Assembly (NCBI RefSeq): GCF_000282315.2
Contig: NZ_AKJN02000007.1
Coordinates: 62,001-126,000, forward strand
DNA from: Pseudomonas sp. GM41(2012)
Lineage (GTDB): Bacteria > Pseudomonadota > Gammaproteobacteria > Pseudomonadales > Pseudomonadaceae
Reading direction: 5' to 3'
Length of the DNA: 64,000 bases
Shown: positions 37,018 to 47,810 of the stretch, in pieces
How positions within the stretch are numbered: the first letter of the stretch is position 1
Layout of the letters: the number at the start of each line of letters is the position of its first letter
Made by a program: the position numbers and the translations under genes
The notes under the pieces: generated by a model
What the model was told of the DNA's origin: nothing
Seen by the model: only the letters and a program-made list of their open reading frames with translations
The model's database searches: none

Positions 37018-38043
37018 TTAAGGATTTCGCACCTTGTCCAGCACCGCCAGGGAGCGTGATGCGTAGAGCACCAGCCCGTAACTGAGCTTGTCATAGGTGC
37101 GGAAAACCATCAGCAGACCGGCGCGCTCATCCGGGATTTTCAGTGGCTGACCGGTGATCCGGTCACGCACGGTTTCACCGGTTTTCAACACCACCAACAC
37201 GTTGCCTTCGACCAAGCCATCGCGCTGGCCCTTGTTCAGCGTGACCACATCCATCGCGCCAATTTGGGTAACCCCGCGCGGCACGTCGATGATCAACCCG
37301 TTGACCTGGGTTTTTGGCGCACTGGGCATGAAGGTCGAATTGATGGAGCGCTCTTCACCGCTGAACAAGCGGTCGCCGATGCGGACTTCCTGGGTGGTGC
37401 GTTGCAGCGCCAGGGTGGCAACGTCGCCTTCGGTGGCCACAATCTCGCCACCGCCGATGTCGTCGGCATTGATCCCCAAAAATTCTTTACTGACAGGATC
37501 GATGTAGACCTTGCCCTGACGGAAGATGCCGTAAACCGGTTGAGCCGGGTCGAAATGGCCGCGAGCGAAGATTCGGTCACCGGTGCCACTGAGCACGCGT
37601 TCGGCATCGCCGGCGACGATATAAGGCGCCTTGTCGAAGTCCTCGGCCTTGTCGACGATGCGGTTGCTCAGCAGAAAGCTGTTGATCGATTGCAGCGGAA
37701 TGCTTGGGATCGCATCGGCAACCGGGCTGCTGCGCACGCGTGGCGACAGCTTGATGGTGCCCCTGGAAGCGCCGCGATTGAGGGTCAGGCGTGGCTGCCC
37801 ATTGACGTAGACCAGCGACAGCGAGTCGCCGGGATAGATGAGATTGGGGTTTTCGATCTGTGGATTGGCCTGCCAGAGCTCCGGCCATTTCCACGGCTCA
37901 CGAAGGAATTTCCCCGATATGTCCCAGAGTGTGTCACCGGATTCCACGGTGTATTGCTGTGGAAAACCTTCCTTGAGTTGCACTTGCCCGTGCGCCAAAC
38001 CGGCCGAGGCCAGAAGGAGCAAGGCGAGTAGTGATTTCCTCAT
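37018..38043 (-). CDS. LysM peptidoglycan-binding domain protein
   Basis: A 341-residue secreted protein of the family found next to dprA in pseudomonads. The ATG at 38043 gives a signal peptide (about 1-20, ending LAHG). Residues about 28-82 are a LysM domain (YTVESGDTLWDISGKFL, PELWQANPQIENPNLIYPGD). The long remainder is beta-rich and has no recognised enzymatic motif. It probably binds peptidoglycan in the periplasm; role unknown. It is divergent from the def gene, with 170 bp between them. Confidence 0.9.
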   Translation of the reverse strand: MRKSLLALLLLASAGLAHGQVQLKEGFPQQYTVESGDTLWDISGKFLREPWKWPELWQANPQIENPNLIYPGDSLSLVYVNGQPRLTLNRGASRGTIKLSPRVRSSPVADAIPSIPLQSINSFLLSNRIVDKAEDFDKAPYIVAGDAERVLSGTGDRIFARGHFDPAQPVYGIFRQGKVYIDPVSKEFLGINADDIGGGEIVATEGDVATLALQRTTQEVRIGDRLFSGEERSINSTFMPSAPKTQVNGLIIDVPRGVTQIGAMDVVTLNKGQRDGLVEGNVLVVLKTGETVRDRITGQPLKIPDERAGLLMVFRTYDKLSYGLVLYASRSLAVLDKVRNP

Positions 38044-38215
38044 GCGGTGAATCCCTTTATTATGTGCATTCGCGTAGAACGCCAGAGCCCTCGTGGCTCG
38101 CTCCTGACTCTTCAGCAAAAAGAGAAGGAAGCTACGTTTTACAACGGTAGCCTGCATCTTCGGACCCGCCAGGCCATCGACCCGACATTACCTCACATGT
38201 GCAGCAATTGAGCTT

Positions 38216-38722
38216 ATGGCCATTTTAGACATCCTCGAATTCCCCGATTCGCGCCTGCGCACTATCGCCAAACCAGTGGCCGTAGTGGACGACGAAGTGC
38301 GTCAGTTGGTCGATGATATGTTTGAAACAATGTATGAAGCGCCAGGCATCGGCCTCGCCGCGACCCAGGTCAACGTGCACAAACGTATCGTCGTGATGGA
38401 CCTCTCCGAAGACCGCAGCGAACCGCGGGTGTTCATCAACCCCGAGTTCGAAACCCTGACCGACGAGATGGAGCAATACCAGGAAGGCTGCCTCTCGGTG
38501 CCGGGCTTCTACGAAAACGTCGATCGCCCACAGAAGGTCAAGGTCAAGGCCCTGGACCGCGACGGCCAGCCTTACGAACTGATCGCCGAAGGCCTGCTCG
38601 CCGTGTGCATCCAGCATGAATGCGACCACCTGAATGGCAAATTGTTCGTCGACTACCTGTCCAATCTCAAACGCGACCGAATCAAGAAGAAACTGGAAAA
38701 GCTCCATCGCCAGAACGCTTGA
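38216..38722 (+). CDS. def: Peptide deformylase
   Basis: Removes the N-formyl group from nascent proteins. The 168-residue enzyme has all three motifs: GIGLAATQV (residues 44-52), EGCLSVPG (metal ligand C92) and QHECDHLNG (metal His134 and His138, catalytic Glu135). Canonical length. The ribosome binding site is weak (GAG-containing sequence only). A terminator-like hairpin separates it from fmt, with which it is functionally paired. Confidence 0.97.
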   Translation: MAILDILEFPDSRLRTIAKPVAVVDDEVRQLVDDMFETMYEAPGIGLAATQVNVHKRIVVMDLSEDRSEPRVFINPEFETLTDEMEQYQEGCLSVPGFYENVDRPQKVKVKALDRDGQPYELIAEGLLAVCIQHECDHLNGKLFVDYLSNLKRDRIKKKLEKLHRQNA

Positions 38723-38735
38723 TGCCCTCCTTTCA

Positions 38736-38760
38736 AAGGCTTGCTGCGGCAAGCCTTTTT
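38736..38760 (+). terminator. Hairpin with T-run between def and fmt
   Basis: Stem AAAGGCTTGC / GCAAGCCTTT with a short loop and five T, directly after def. fmt follows 20 bases later, so this may act as an attenuator within the operon rather than a complete stop. Confidence 0.7.
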
Positions 38761-38779
38761 CTTTTGCGAGACCTTTTGA

Positions 38780-39739
38780 ATGACTGAGCCACTGCGCATC
38801 GTCTTTGCCGGCACCCCGGAATTCGCCGCCGAACACCTCAAGGCCCTGCTCGACAGCCCTTACGAGATCGTCGCGGTCTACACTCAACCGGACCGTCCGG
38901 CGGGTCGCGGGCAAAAGTTGATGCCTAGTCCGGTCAAGCAGTTGGCTCTGGAAAACAACATCCCGGTGCTGCAACCGCCAACCCTGCGCAACGAAGACGC
39001 TCAGGCTGAACTGGCTGCGCTCAAGCCGGACTTGCTGGTGGTGGTCGCCTACGGCCTGATCCTGCCGCAAGTGGTGCTGGATATTCCGCGTTTGGGCTGC
39101 ATCAACAGCCACGCCTCCTTGCTGCCACGCTGGCGCGGTGCGGCGCCGATCCAGCGCGCCGTCGAAGCGGGCGACAGCGAAAGCGGCGTGACTGTCATGC
39201 GCATGGAACTGGGCCTCGACACCGGGCCAATGCTGCTCAAAGTCACCACCCCGATCACCGGTGAAGACACCGGCGGCAGCCTCCACGACCGTCTGGCGGA
39301 AATGGGTCCGCCAGCGGTAATTCAGGCGATTGCCGGCCTCGCTGCCGGGACGCTGGAAGGCGACGTGCAGGACGACAGCCTCGCCACTTATGCTCACAAA
39401 TTGAACAAAGATGAAGCGCGCATCGACTGGAGCCGCCCGGCGGTTGAGCTGGAACGCCTGGTTCGCGCCTTCAATCCGTGGCCGATCTGCCACAGCACGC
39501 TGAATGGCGAAGCATTGAAAGTGCTGGCCGCCAGCCTCGCTGAAGGGCAGGGCGCTCCCGGTGAAATCCTCAGCGCCAGCAAGGACGGTTTGATCGTCGC
39601 TTGCGGTGAGCAAGCCCTGTGTCTGACTCGTCTGCAATTGCCCGGCGGCAAGGCGCTGAACTTCAGCGACTTGTTCAACAGCCGTCGTGAGAAATTCGCC
39701 GTCGGCACCGTCCTCGGTCAAGCGGCGGCCGCTCAATGA
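38780..39739 (+). CDS. fmt: Methionyl-tRNA formyltransferase
   Basis: Formylates initiator Met-tRNA using 10-formyl-THF. The 319-residue enzyme has [12 protein letters not shown] at the N-terminus, [20 protein letters not shown] with the catalytic Asn-His region and the SLLP folate loop, and [18 protein letters not shown] containing the catalytic Asp. The C-terminal OB-like tRNA-binding domain follows. Its stop overlaps the rsmB ATG by four bases. Confidence 0.97.
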   Translation: MTEPLRIVFAGTPEFAAEHLKALLDSPYEIVAVYTQPDRPAGRGQKLMPSPVKQLALENNIPVLQPPTLRNEDAQAELAALKPDLLVVVAYGLILPQVVLDIPRLGCINSHASLLPRWRGAAPIQRAVEAGDSESGVTVMRMELGLDTGPMLLKVTTPITGEDTGGSLHDRLAEMGPPAVIQAIAGLAAGTLEGDVQDDSLATYAHKLNKDEARIDWSRPAVELERLVRAFNPWPICHSTLNGEALKVLAASLAEGQGAPGEILSASKDGLIVACGEQALCLTRLQLPGGKALNFSDLFNSRREKFAVGTVLGQAAAAQ

Positions 39740-41046
39740 ATCCACGTCTGGCCGCCGCCAAGGCACTTGCTGCTGTTCTTAACGGAAAAGCCTCACTCAA
39801 CAGTTCCCTGCCGACACAGATGGATAAGGTCGAAGACCGCGACCGCGGCTTCACCCAGGACCTGGCGTTCGGCACCGCGCGCTGGCAGCCGCGTCTGTCG
39901 GCGCTGGCGGCCAAGTTGCTGCAGAAGCCGTTCAAGGCAGCCGACGCTGATGTCGAAGCGCTGTTGCTGGTCGGTCTCTACCAGTTGCTCTACACACGGG
40001 TTCCGGCCCATGCCGCCATCGGTGAAACCGTGGGTTGCGCCGATAAGCTGAAAAAGCCCTGGGCCAAGGCCTTGCTCAATGCCGTGCTGCGCCGCGCCCA
40101 GCGTGAAAGCGAAGCGCTGCTAGCGGAGCTGGAGCACGATCCAGTGGTGCGCACTGCCCACCCGCGCTGGCTGCAAAAATCCCTGAAAGCCTTCTGGCCT
40201 GAACAATGGGAAGCCATTTGCGCGGCGAACAACGCGCATCCGCCGATGATCCTGCGGGTCAACCGTCGTCATCACAGCCGTGATGCTTATCTCGGGTTGC
40301 TGACCGACGCCGGCATCGCCGCCACGCCGTGTGTTTACAGTCAGGACGGCATCATTCTCGACGCCGCTTCCGACGTGCGCAGCTTGCCGGGTTTCGCCGA
40401 AGGCTGGATCAGCGTGCAGGACGAAGCCGCGCAACTGGCCGCCGATCTGCTCGACCTGGCACCGGGCCAACGGGTGCTGGACGCCTGCTGCGCACCGGGC
40501 GGCAAGACCTGCCACATCCTTGAAGCCGAGCCGGCACTCGCCGGCGTGGTCGCGGTGGACCTGGAAGCCAAGCGTCTGGTGCGCGTGCGCGAGAACCTCG
40601 CACGCCTGGGCCTGAGCGCCGAACTGATCGCCGCCGACGGCCGCGACACCGCGACCTGGTGGGACGGCAAACCGTTCCAGCGCATTCTGCTCGACGCGCC
40701 GTGCTCGGCCACCGGTGTGATTCGTCGTCACCCGGACATCAAGCTGACTCGCCAACCTGACGACATCGCCGCACTCGCAGTTCTCCAGGGCGAACTGCTC
40801 GATGCCATGTGGATAACTTTGGAGGTCGGCGGCATCCTGCTTTACGCCACCTGCTCCACGCTGCCGACCGAGAACACCGAAGTCATCGAAGCCTTCCTCG
40901 CCCGCACGCCGGGCGCCCGTGAACTGGACCTCGCGACTCAAGCCGGTATCAAGCAACCTCACGGTCGCCAATTGCTGGCCCAGGAAGGCGGCCACGACGG
41001 GTTCTACTACGCCAAGCTAATCAAGATCGCCGCCGCGCGCGGTTAA
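39736..41046 (+). CDS. rsmB: 16S rRNA (cytosine-967-C5)-methyltransferase RsmB
   Basis: SAM-dependent methyltransferase modifying C967 of 16S rRNA. The 436-residue protein has an N-terminal NusB-like RNA-binding domain (about 1-140) and a C-terminal Rossmann methyltransferase with [11 protein letters not shown] (motif I region), [17 protein letters not shown] (motif IV, catalytic Cys) and YATCS (motif VI, second Cys). Start overlaps fmt. A perfect TGTGGATAA lies inside at 40808. Confidence 0.96.
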   Translation: MNPRLAAAKALAAVLNGKASLNSSLPTQMDKVEDRDRGFTQDLAFGTARWQPRLSALAAKLLQKPFKAADADVEALLLVGLYQLLYTRVPAHAAIGETVGCADKLKKPWAKALLNAVLRRAQRESEALLAELEHDPVVRTAHPRWLQKSLKAFWPEQWEAICAANNAHPPMILRVNRRHHSRDAYLGLLTDAGIAATPCVYSQDGIILDAASDVRSLPGFAEGWISVQDEAAQLAADLLDLAPGQRVLDACCAPGGKTCHILEAEPALAGVVAVDLEAKRLVRVRENLARLGLSAELIAADGRDTATWWDGKPFQRILLDAPCSATGVIRRHPDIKLTRQPDDIAALAVLQGELLDAMWITLEVGGILLYATCSTLPTENTEVIEAFLARTPGARELDLATQAGIKQPHGRQLLAQEGGHDGFYYAKLIKIAAARG

Positions 41047-41068
41047 ACGGATTCAATGGAGTGACTGG

Positions 41069-42442
41069 ATGAAAATCATCATCCTCGGCGCAGGGCAGGT
41101 CGGCGGTTCGCTGGCAGAACACTTGGCCAGCGAGGCCAACGACATCACCGTGGTCGACACCGACGGCGAACGCCTGCGCGACCTTGGCGATCGGCTGGAC
41201 ATCCGCACCGTGCAGGGCCGTGGCTCGCTGCCGACGGTGCTGCGTCAGGCTGGCGCGGACGACGCCGACATGCTGGTGGCGGTGACCAACAGCGACGAAA
41301 CCAACATGGTTGCCTGCCAGGTTGCCCACACCCTGTTTCACACCCCGACCAAAATTGCCCGGGTTCGCGAAGCGGCCTACCTGACTCGCTCCGAGCTGTT
41401 CGATAACGAAGCGATCCCAGTGGACGTGCTGATCAGCCCGGAGCAAGTGGTCACCAATTACATCAAGCGCCTGATCCAGCATCCGGGCGCGTTGCAGGTG
41501 ATCGACTTCGCCGAAGGCAAAGCCCAATTGGTGGCGGTCAAGGCGTACTACGGCGGCCCGCTGGTGGGCCAGCAACTGCGTCAGTTGCGCGAACACATGC
41601 CGAATGTAGAAACCCGTGTGGCGGCGATTTTCCGTCGTGATCGGCCGATCCTGCCGCAGGGCGATACGGTGATCGAGGCCGACGACGAAGTCTTTTTCAT
41701 CGCCGCCAAGGCGAATATTCGCGCCGTGATGAGCGAAATGCGCCGTCTCGACGAGAGCTACAAGCGCATCGTCATCGCTGGCGGCGGGCAGATCGGTGAA
41801 CGTCTGGCCGAGGCCATCGAAAGCCGTTATCAAGTGAAGATCATCGAGATGAACCCGGCGCGCTGCCGTCATCTCTCGGACACCCTCGATAGCACTGTGG
41901 TGTTGCAGGGCAGTGCGTCCGACCGCGACTTGCTGATGGAAGAGAACATCGCCGACGCCGACCTTTTCCTGGCCCTGACCAACGACGACGAAGCCAACAT
42001 CATGTCTTCGCTGCTGGCCAAGCGCCTGGGTGCGAAGAAGGTAATGACCATCATCAACAACCCGGCGTACGTTGACCTGATCCAGGGCGGCGATATCGAC
42101 ATCGCCATCAGCCCGCAATTGGCAACCATCGGCACCTTACTGGCCCACGTGCGCCGCGGCGATATCGTCAGCGTGCACTCATTGCGCCGGGGCGCGGCGG
42201 AAGCCATCGAAGCGATTGCCCACGGTGATGAGAAGTCGAGTAAGGTCATCGGCAAGGCCATTGAGAACATCGGCCTGCCGCCGGGCACCACTATTGGCGC
42301 AATCATCCGCGACGAAGAGGTGATCATTGCCCACGACGACACCGTGATTGCGGCGGGCGACCATGTGATTCTGTTCCTTGTGGATAAGAAGCATATTCGG
42401 GATGTGGAAAAGCTGTTCCATGTGGGATTGAGCTTCTTCTGA
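41069..42442 (+). CDS. trkA: Trk potassium-uptake regulatory protein TrkA
   Basis: Cytoplasmic NAD/ATP-binding subunit that gates Trk potassium channels. The 457-residue protein is a tandem duplication of RCK units: first [11 protein letters not shown] (about residues 5-15) and second [11 protein letters not shown] (about 237-247), each followed by a TrkA_C domain. No trkH/trkG membrane subunit is in the window, so the partner lies elsewhere. It follows rsmB by 22 bases. A DnaA-box nonamer lies at 42379. Confidence 0.96.
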   Translation: MKIIILGAGQVGGSLAEHLASEANDITVVDTDGERLRDLGDRLDIRTVQGRGSLPTVLRQAGADDADMLVAVTNSDETNMVACQVAHTLFHTPTKIARVREAAYLTRSELFDNEAIPVDVLISPEQVVTNYIKRLIQHPGALQVIDFAEGKAQLVAVKAYYGGPLVGQQLRQLREHMPNVETRVAAIFRRDRPILPQGDTVIEADDEVFFIAAKANIRAVMSEMRRLDESYKRIVIAGGGQIGERLAEAIESRYQVKIIEMNPARCRHLSDTLDSTVVLQGSASDRDLLMEENIADADLFLALTNDDEANIMSSLLAKRLGAKKVMTIINNPAYVDLIQGGDIDIAISPQLATIGTLLAHVRRGDIVSVHSLRRGAAEAIEAIAHGDEKSSKVIGKAIENIGLPPGTTIGAIIRDEEVIIAHDDTVIAAGDHVILFLVDKKHIRDVEKLFHVGLSFF

Positions 42443-42472
42443 TCCGGATTCTGTTGTGACGGGGAAGGCCTC

Positions 42473-42562
42473 ATCGCGGGCAAGCCTTGCTCCTACAGGA
42501 TTTTTGTCGTTCGGATGTTTTGTGTACGACGCGGACCTGTAGGAGCAAGGCTTGCCCGCGAT
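42473..42562. repeat. REPIN-like inverted repeat (CGCGGGCAAGCCTTGCTCC arms)
   Basis: Outer arms ATCGCGGGCAAGCCTTGCTC (42473) and CCTGTAGGAGCAAGGCTTGC (42536 onward) are separated by about 37 bp. Same family as the repeats at 12907, 32136 and 35143. It occupies the gap between trkA and the TPR gene. Confidence 0.88.
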
Positions 42563-42601
42563 GGCGATCTGGAAACCACCCATCACTCACAGGAAATACC
42601 A

Positions 42602-42916
42602 ATGCTCGAATCCCTGGAAAAAATGCTCGCCAAGGGTGTGGATAACTCATTGCTGCGCTTCGGCCTGGGCAAGGGCTATCTGGATCTTGGGGAATACGCC
42701 AAGGCCGCTGAGCATTTCCAGCGTTGCGTCGAATTCGATCCGAAGTATTCGGCAGCCTGGAAGCTATTGGGCAAAGCCCAGCTGGGGCTGGAGGATTTCG
42801 CGTCCGCACGTCAGGCGTGGGAACAGGGTCTGGAAGCCGCTCGCGCCCATGGCGACAAGCAGGCCGAGAAGGAAATGACCGTGTTTCTGAAGAAGCTTGA
42901 GCGTCAGGCTCACTGA
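42602..42916 (+). CDS. Tetratricopeptide-repeat protein
   Basis: A 104-residue protein with no signal peptide or other domain. Two TPR-like helical hairpins are visible (NSLLRFGLGKGYLDLGEYAKAAEHFQRCVEFDP and SAAWKLLGKAQLGLEDFASARQAW-type units). Such small TPR proteins usually mediate protein contacts; partner unknown. The ATG at 42602 is preferred because the longer frame runs through the upstream repeat element. Its stop codon directly abuts the stop of the convergent PilZ gene. Confidence 0.85.
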   Translation: MLESLEKMLAKGVDNSLLRFGLGKGYLDLGEYAKAAEHFQRCVEFDPKYSAAWKLLGKAQLGLEDFASARQAWEQGLEAARAHGDKQAEKEMTVFLKKLERQAH

Positions 42917-43156
42917 TCAGAGGTATCGCAGGCCAATGCCCTCGGCATCCACCAGCACCACTTCCATGCGCACCCGCGGCGCGCCTGTGGGTAAGTCCTG
43001 CACCTGACCGTAAACCACCGCGCCCTTGGGCAACGCCGACAAGCCCGGATGCTTGACGTAGACGCCTGTCGTCGACAGGTTACGCGTCTGGCCCAGGCAT
43101 TCGCCGAAGCTGTGGTGGCTGATCTTGATGCGAAACGATTTGCGGTGTTCGGACAT
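42917..43156 (-). CDS. PilZ-domain c-di-GMP-binding protein
   Basis: A 79-residue single PilZ domain. The two c-di-GMP-binding motifs are seen: an Arg pair (R5, R9 in HRKSFRIK) and N26-L-S-T-T-G31, matching the (D/N)xSxxG signature. It should therefore be a c-di-GMP receptor, not one of the degenerate type-III PilZ proteins. It is the last gene of the tag-lpxL-pilZ leftward series. Upstream is a gap containing a perfect TGTGGATAA at 43181. Confidence 0.88.
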   Translation of the reverse strand: MSEHRKSFRIKISHHSFGECLGQTRNLSTTGVYVKHPGLSALPKGAVVYGQVQDLPTGAPRVRMEVVLVDAEGIGLRYL

Positions 43157-43228
43157 CTTCTGCGCCCTTTATTGAACGGTTGTGGATAACCCTGGCCCCT
43201 GGGTTACCCACAGATCATGCCAATCGAT

Positions 43229-44116
43229 TCAGTACCAGCGTTCTTCACCCGGCGGCCGCTTCTTGAAGCGTTTCATGCTCCACATGTACTGGCTCGGATA
43301 CGCCCGCACATAGCGCTCGACCACCTGGCTCATGGCCGCGCAGGACGTTTCGGTATCGGTGCTGTACATGGCCTCTGGCGCGGCTTCGAGGATCACTTTG
43401 TAACCCGAACCGTCCGGCAGACGTAGTGCATGCAGGAACACGCCAACCGCTTTGCCGCCCGCGAGCATGTTCGGTACGAACTTGCTGGTTAGCGCCTGAG
43501 TAGCGAAGAACGGCACGAAGATCCCGGCGGATTCGGCCGGTTCCGGGTCAGCGGGAATGCCCACTGCACCACCTTTGCGCACTTCCTTGATGACACTGAG
43601 AATGCCTTCCTTGGTGGAAGCGGCCACCCGATTGCCCAATTGCACCCGTTGCTTGCGCAGCAAATCATCCACAGCCTTCAGCTTTGGTGGACGATAAAAG
43701 ATGATCGGTTTGCACTGGCTGCAATAGAAGTGGTTCAACACTTCCCAGTTGCCCAAGTGACTGGTGATGCCGACGACACCTTTGCCGGAGGCGAGGGCGT
43801 CCTTTAATACGTCGAGCCCTTCGACTTCACGCACCAGGTCGATGGAGCGCTGGGCCGGCCAGATCCAGGCGCAGGCGCTTTCGGTCAGGGATTTGCCGAT
43901 GTCTTTCAGGCTCTGGCCTACCAGACGCTCACGCTCGGCCGGGTCCATGTCCGGGAAACACTTGGCGAGATTGATCCTCACCACGTCGCGGGAACGGTTA
44001 GGGGTTTTCCACATGACCCAGCCGATGACCGAGCCCACTGCCTGCACTGCCCGCCACGGAAGCAGGGCAAACAGCCGCAGAGCGCCTACCAGCAAGGCGC
44101 CTTTAAACTTATCCAC
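43229..44116 (-). CDS. Lipid A biosynthesis lauroyl-type acyltransferase (LpxL/HtrB family)
   Basis: A 295-residue inner-membrane-associated acyltransferase that adds a secondary acyl chain to lipid A. One N-terminal hydrophobic segment (about 8-35) anchors it. The catalytic HX4E motif is H120-LGNWE125, followed by the FYRPPKLKAVDD and later IPADPEPAESAGIFVPFF blocks. The start is a GTG at 44116 with a GGAG about eight bases upstream, and this GTG is part of a perfect TGTGGATAA box (44109-44117). Whether it makes lauroyl or 2-hydroxylauroyl lipid A cannot be decided. P. aeruginosa has the same gene (PA0011) in this position. Confidence 0.92.
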   Translation of the reverse strand: MDKFKGALLVGALRLFALLPWRAVQAVGSVIGWVMWKTPNRSRDVVRINLAKCFPDMDPAERERLVGQSLKDIGKSLTESACAWIWPAQRSIDLVREVEGLDVLKDALASGKGVVGITSHLGNWEVLNHFYCSQCKPIIFYRPPKLKAVDDLLRKQRVQLGNRVAASTKEGILSVIKEVRKGGAVGIPADPEPAESAGIFVPFFATQALTSKFVPNMLAGGKAVGVFLHALRLPDGSGYKVILEAAPEAMYSTDTETSCAAMSQVVERYVRAYPSQYMWSMKRFKKRPPGEERWY

Positions 44117-44156
44117 AGGTCACTCCTGATTTTGTGCTGTGCGCGAGGCGGCTATT

Positions 44157-44714
44157 CTAACCGCCGTTCGCCAGCACCGCGTAGCGATCGCAATCCTGGG
44201 TGTGGTCCATGACCATGCCCGAGGCCTGCATCAGCGCGTAACAAATAGTCGGGCCGACGAAGGTGAAGCCGGCCTTTTTCAGGCCTTTGCTCATCTCCAC
44301 GGCGGTCGGCGTCACGGCCGGCACTTCGCTGCGATCCTTGAAATGATTGATCACAGGCTTGCCATCGACGAAGGACCAGAGAAACTCCACCGGATCCTCC
44401 AGCGCCAGCCAGGCCTGGGCGTTGCGCCGGGCCGCATTGAGTTTGAGGCGATTGCGAATGATGCCCGGATCGAGCATCAATTCGTCGATTTCGGCGTCGC
44501 TCATCTGCGCCACGCGTTGTACGTCGAAGCCGAACATTACCTCGCGATAACGCTCACGTTTACGCAGCACGGTGATCCAGGAAAGGCCGGCCTGGAACCC
44601 TTCGAGCAAAAGCAACTCGAACAATCCCTGCGCATCGCGTAGCGGCGTGCCCCACTCCTGATCGTGATAAGCCATGTACAGCGGATCTTCGGAACACCAA
44701 AAGCAGCGTGGCAT
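44157..44714 (-). CDS. tag: DNA-3-methyladenine glycosylase I
   Basis: Excises 3-methyladenine from DNA. The 185-residue helix-hairpin-helix protein starts [22 protein letters not shown], with Tag zinc ligand Cys4 and His17; [19 protein letters not shown] and [26 protein letters not shown] complete the fold and the remaining zinc ligands. A much longer open frame through glyQ in the same frame is discarded because the family start at 44714 is unambiguous. It diverges from glyQ across 81 bp. Confidence 0.95.
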   Translation of the reverse strand: MPRCFWCSEDPLYMAYHDQEWGTPLRDAQGLFELLLLEGFQAGLSWITVLRKRERYREVMFGFDVQRVAQMSDAEIDELMLDPGIIRNRLKLNAARRNAQAWLALEDPVEFLWSFVDGKPVINHFKDRSEVPAVTPTAVEMSKGLKKAGFTFVGPTICYALMQASGMVMDHTQDCDRYAVLANGG

Positions 44715-44795
44715 AAGGCTCCAGGGGGCGTGCGCAGGACCGAATCGGGTATACTCCCGCTCTTTAAATCGCAGCCCAAGAAACAGGTGAATTTC

Positions 44796-45749
44796 GTGAG
44801 CCAGCCTACGCCAGCCGTGCGTACCTTCCAAGACTTGATCCTCGCCCTCCAGCAATACTGGGCCGAGCAAGGTTGTGTGGTACTTCAGCCCTACGATATG
44901 GAAGTAGGCGCCGGGACTTTCCACACTGCCACGTTTCTGCGCGCCATTGGCCCGGAAACCTGGAACGCCGCTTATGTGCAGCCCAGTCGTCGCCCGACTG
45001 ACGGCCGCTACGGCGAAAACCCGAACCGTCTGCAGCACTACTACCAGTTCCAGGTAGTCCTGAAGCCGAACCCGGACAACTTCCAGGAACTGTACCTGGG
45101 CTCCCTCAAGCACGTCGGCCTGGACCCATTGGTCCACGACATTCGCTTCGTTGAAGACAACTGGGAATCGCCAACACTGGGCGCCTGGGGTCTGGGTTGG
45201 GAAGTCTGGCTCAACGGCATGGAAGTGACGCAGTTCACTTACTTCCAGCAAGCGGGCGGCATCGAGTGCTACCCGGTGACCGGCGAGATCACTTACGGCC
45301 TCGAGCGCCTGGCCATGTACCTGCAAGGCGTGGACTCGGTCTACGACCTGGTCTGGGCTGACGGTCCGATGGGCAAAGTGACCTACGGCGACGTGTTCCA
45401 CCAGAACGAAGTGGAGCAGTCGACCTACAACTTCGAACACGCCAACGTCGAGAAGCTGTTCGAACTGTTCGATTTCTACGAAAGCGAAGCCAAGCGCCTG
45501 ATCGAACTCGACCAGCCGCTGCCGTTGCCGAGCTACGAAATGGTGTTGAAGGCCTCCCATACCTTCAACCTGCTGGATGCGCGCCGGGCAATCTCGGTGA
45601 CCGCGCGTCAGCAATACATTCTGCGTGTCCGCACCCTGGCGCGTTCCGTTGCGCAAGCTTACCTGCTGGCTCGCGCCAAGCTGGGCTTCCCAATGGCGAC
45701 CCCGGACCTGCGTGACGAAGTACTGGCCAAGCTGGAGGCAGCACAATGA
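44796..45749 (+). CDS. glyQ: Glycyl-tRNA synthetase alpha subunit
   Basis: Catalytic alpha subunit of the heterotetrameric class II glycyl-tRNA synthetase. The GTG at 44796 ([14 protein letters not shown]...) gives 317 residues, the family length; the longer frame runs into the divergent promoter. Motifs [34 protein letters not shown] and QYYQFQV-type class II sequence are recognisable. A -10-like TATACT is at 44750-44755. The stop overlaps the glyS ATG by four bases (ATGA). Confidence 0.97.
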   Translation: MSQPTPAVRTFQDLILALQQYWAEQGCVVLQPYDMEVGAGTFHTATFLRAIGPETWNAAYVQPSRRPTDGRYGENPNRLQHYYQFQVVLKPNPDNFQELYLGSLKHVGLDPLVHDIRFVEDNWESPTLGAWGLGWEVWLNGMEVTQFTYFQQAGGIECYPVTGEITYGLERLAMYLQGVDSVYDLVWADGPMGKVTYGDVFHQNEVEQSTYNFEHANVEKLFELFDFYESEAKRLIELDQPLPLPSYEMVLKASHTFNLLDARRAISVTARQQYILRVRTLARSVAQAYLLARAKLGFPMATPDLRDEVLAKLEAAQ

Positions 45750-47800
45750 GTGCTCTGGATTTTCTGGTTGAACTGGGCACCGAAGAACTGCCACCCAAAG
45801 CCCTGAACACCCTGGCCGAGGCGTTTCTTGCCGGTATCGACAAGGGTCTGCAAGCCGCTGGCCTGAACTACGAGACCAAAACCGTCTACGCCGCACCACG
45901 TCGTCTGGCTGTGCTGATCACCGATCTGGCGACTCAGCAGCCGGATCGCAGCATCAACCTCGACGGCCCGCCACGTCAGGCCGCATTCGATGCCGAAGGC
46001 AACCCGACTCAAGCGGCATTGGGTTTCGCCAAAAAGTGTGGCGTCGACCTGAGCGAAATCGATCAAAGCGGCCCGAAACTGCGTTACAGCCAAAGCATCG
46101 CCGGCAAACCGACCGCGAGCCTGCTGCCGACCATCGTCGAAGATTCCCTGAACGACCTGCCGATTCCCAAGCGCATGCGCTGGGGTGCTCGCAAGGAAGA
46201 ATTCGTTCGTCCGACCCAGTGGCTGGTGATGCTGCTCGGTGACCAGATCATCGATTGCACCATCCTCGCCCAGAAGGCGGGTCGCGATTCCCGTGGTCAC
46301 CGCTTCCATCACCCGCAAAGCGTGCGAATCACCTCGCCGGCCAACTACCTGACTGACCTGCGTGCTGCTTACGTACTCGCCGACACAAACGAGCGTCGCG
46401 AACTGATCAGCAAGCGCGTAGATGAGCTGGCGACAATGCAGGAAGGCACGGCGATCGTACCGCCAGCCTTGCTGGATGAAGTGACCGCGCTGGTTGAATG
46501 GCCGGTGCCGCTGGTGTGCTCGTTCGAAGAACGTTTCCTCGACGTGCCGCAAGAAGCCCTGATCACCACCATGCAGGACAACCAGAAGTATTTCTGCCTG
46601 CTGGATGCCGACGGCAAGTTGCTGCCACGTTTCATTACCGTGGCCAACATCGAAAGCAAAGACCCGCAGCAGATCATCGCCGGTAACGAGAAAGTGGTTC
46701 GCCCACGCCTGACCGACGCCGAGTTCTTCTTCAAGCAAGACAAGAAGCAGAAACTCGAAGACTTCAACCTGCGTCTGCAAAACGTGGTGTTCCAGGAAAA
46801 ACTCGGCAGCGTCTACGACAAGGCCGAGCGCGTTTCCAAACTCGCTGCGTTCATCGCTCAACGCATTGGCGGTAACGCCGCGTGGGCTTCCCGTGCAGGC
46901 CTGCTGTCCAAGTGCGACCTGGCGACCGAGATGGTCGGTGAGTTCCCGGAGATGCAAGGTGTCGCCGGTTACTACTACGCCCTCAACGACGGCGAGCCGG
47001 AAGAAGTCGCTCTGGCACTGAACGAGCAGTACATGCCGCGCGGTGCCGGTGCTGAACTGCCGGCCACCCTGACCGGTGCGGCCGTGGCCATCGCTGACAA
47101 GCTCGACACACTGGTGGGCATTTTCGGTATCGGCATGCTGCCAACCGGTAGCAAAGACCCGTATGCCTTGCGTCGTGCTGCACTCGGCGTGTTGCGCATC
47201 CTGATCGACAAGAAGCTCGACCTCGACTTGAACGATGCCGTGGCGTTCGCCGTGAATGCGTTCGGTACCAAGGTCAAGACTGCCGGCCTCAACGATTCGG
47301 TGCTGGAGTTCATCTTCGACCGTCTGCGTGCCCGTTACGAAGACGAAGGCGTTGATGTCGGGACTTACCTGTCGGTGCGTGCCCTGAAACCGGGTTCGGC
47401 ACTGGACTTCGATCAGCGCGTACAAGCGGTAGAAGCTTTCCGCAAATTGCCGGAAGCCGCTGCCCTGGCCGCGGTGAACAAGCGCGTTTCGAACTTGCTG
47501 AGCAAGGTCGAAGGCTCTGTTCCTTCGGTCGTGGAAGCCAAGTACTTCGACAATGCCAACGAGTTCTCCCTGTATTCGGCGATCCAGCAGGCTGACCAGG
47601 CTGTCCAGCCGATGGCTGCGGCGCGTCAGTACAGCGAATCGCTGGCACGTCTGGCTGCCTTGCGCGAGCCGGTGGATGCGTTCTTCGAAGCCGTGATGGT
47701 CAACGCTGAAGATGCCAAGGTCCGCGCCAACCGTTATGCGCTGCTGTCGCGTCTGCGTGGGCTGTTCCTCGGCGTCGCCGACATTTCGCTGCTGGGTTGA
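45746..47800 (+). CDS. glyS: Glycyl-tRNA synthetase beta subunit
   Basis: The 684-residue tRNA-binding beta subunit of the heterotetrameric enzyme. N-terminal [14 protein letters not shown], the [17 protein letters not shown] block, the HD-like HRFHHP segment and a C-terminal anticodon-binding domain ending in [15 protein letters not shown] are family hallmarks. Overlaps glyQ by four bases. gmhB follows after ten bases, so the three are probably one transcript. Confidence 0.97.
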   Translation: MSALDFLVELGTEELPPKALNTLAEAFLAGIDKGLQAAGLNYETKTVYAAPRRLAVLITDLATQQPDRSINLDGPPRQAAFDAEGNPTQAALGFAKKCGVDLSEIDQSGPKLRYSQSIAGKPTASLLPTIVEDSLNDLPIPKRMRWGARKEEFVRPTQWLVMLLGDQIIDCTILAQKAGRDSRGHRFHHPQSVRITSPANYLTDLRAAYVLADTNERRELISKRVDELATMQEGTAIVPPALLDEVTALVEWPVPLVCSFEERFLDVPQEALITTMQDNQKYFCLLDADGKLLPRFITVANIESKDPQQIIAGNEKVVRPRLTDAEFFFKQDKKQKLEDFNLRLQNVVFQEKLGSVYDKAERVSKLAAFIAQRIGGNAAWASRAGLLSKCDLATEMVGEFPEMQGVAGYYYALNDGEPEEVALALNEQYMPRGAGAELPATLTGAAVAIADKLDTLVGIFGIGMLPTGSKDPYALRRAALGVLRILIDKKLDLDLNDAVAFAVNAFGTKVKTAGLNDSVLEFIFDRLRARYEDEGVDVGTYLSVRALKPGSALDFDQRVQAVEAFRKLPEAAALAAVNKRVSNLLSKVEGSVPSVVEAKYFDNANEFSLYSAIQQADQAVQPMAAARQYSESLARLAALREPVDAFFEAVMVNAEDAKVRANRYALLSRLRGLFLGVADISLLG

Positions 47801-47810
47801 GGGGCTGCCG

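Noticed and set aside
38225..39766. 513-codon minus-strand ORF over def and fmt
   Set aside because: Both plus-strand genes are unmistakable, and the antisense product has no family features.
44157..45899. 580-codon minus-strand ORF spanning tag and glyQ
   Set aside because: Only the part below 44714 is a real gene (tag); the rest is antisense to glyQ.
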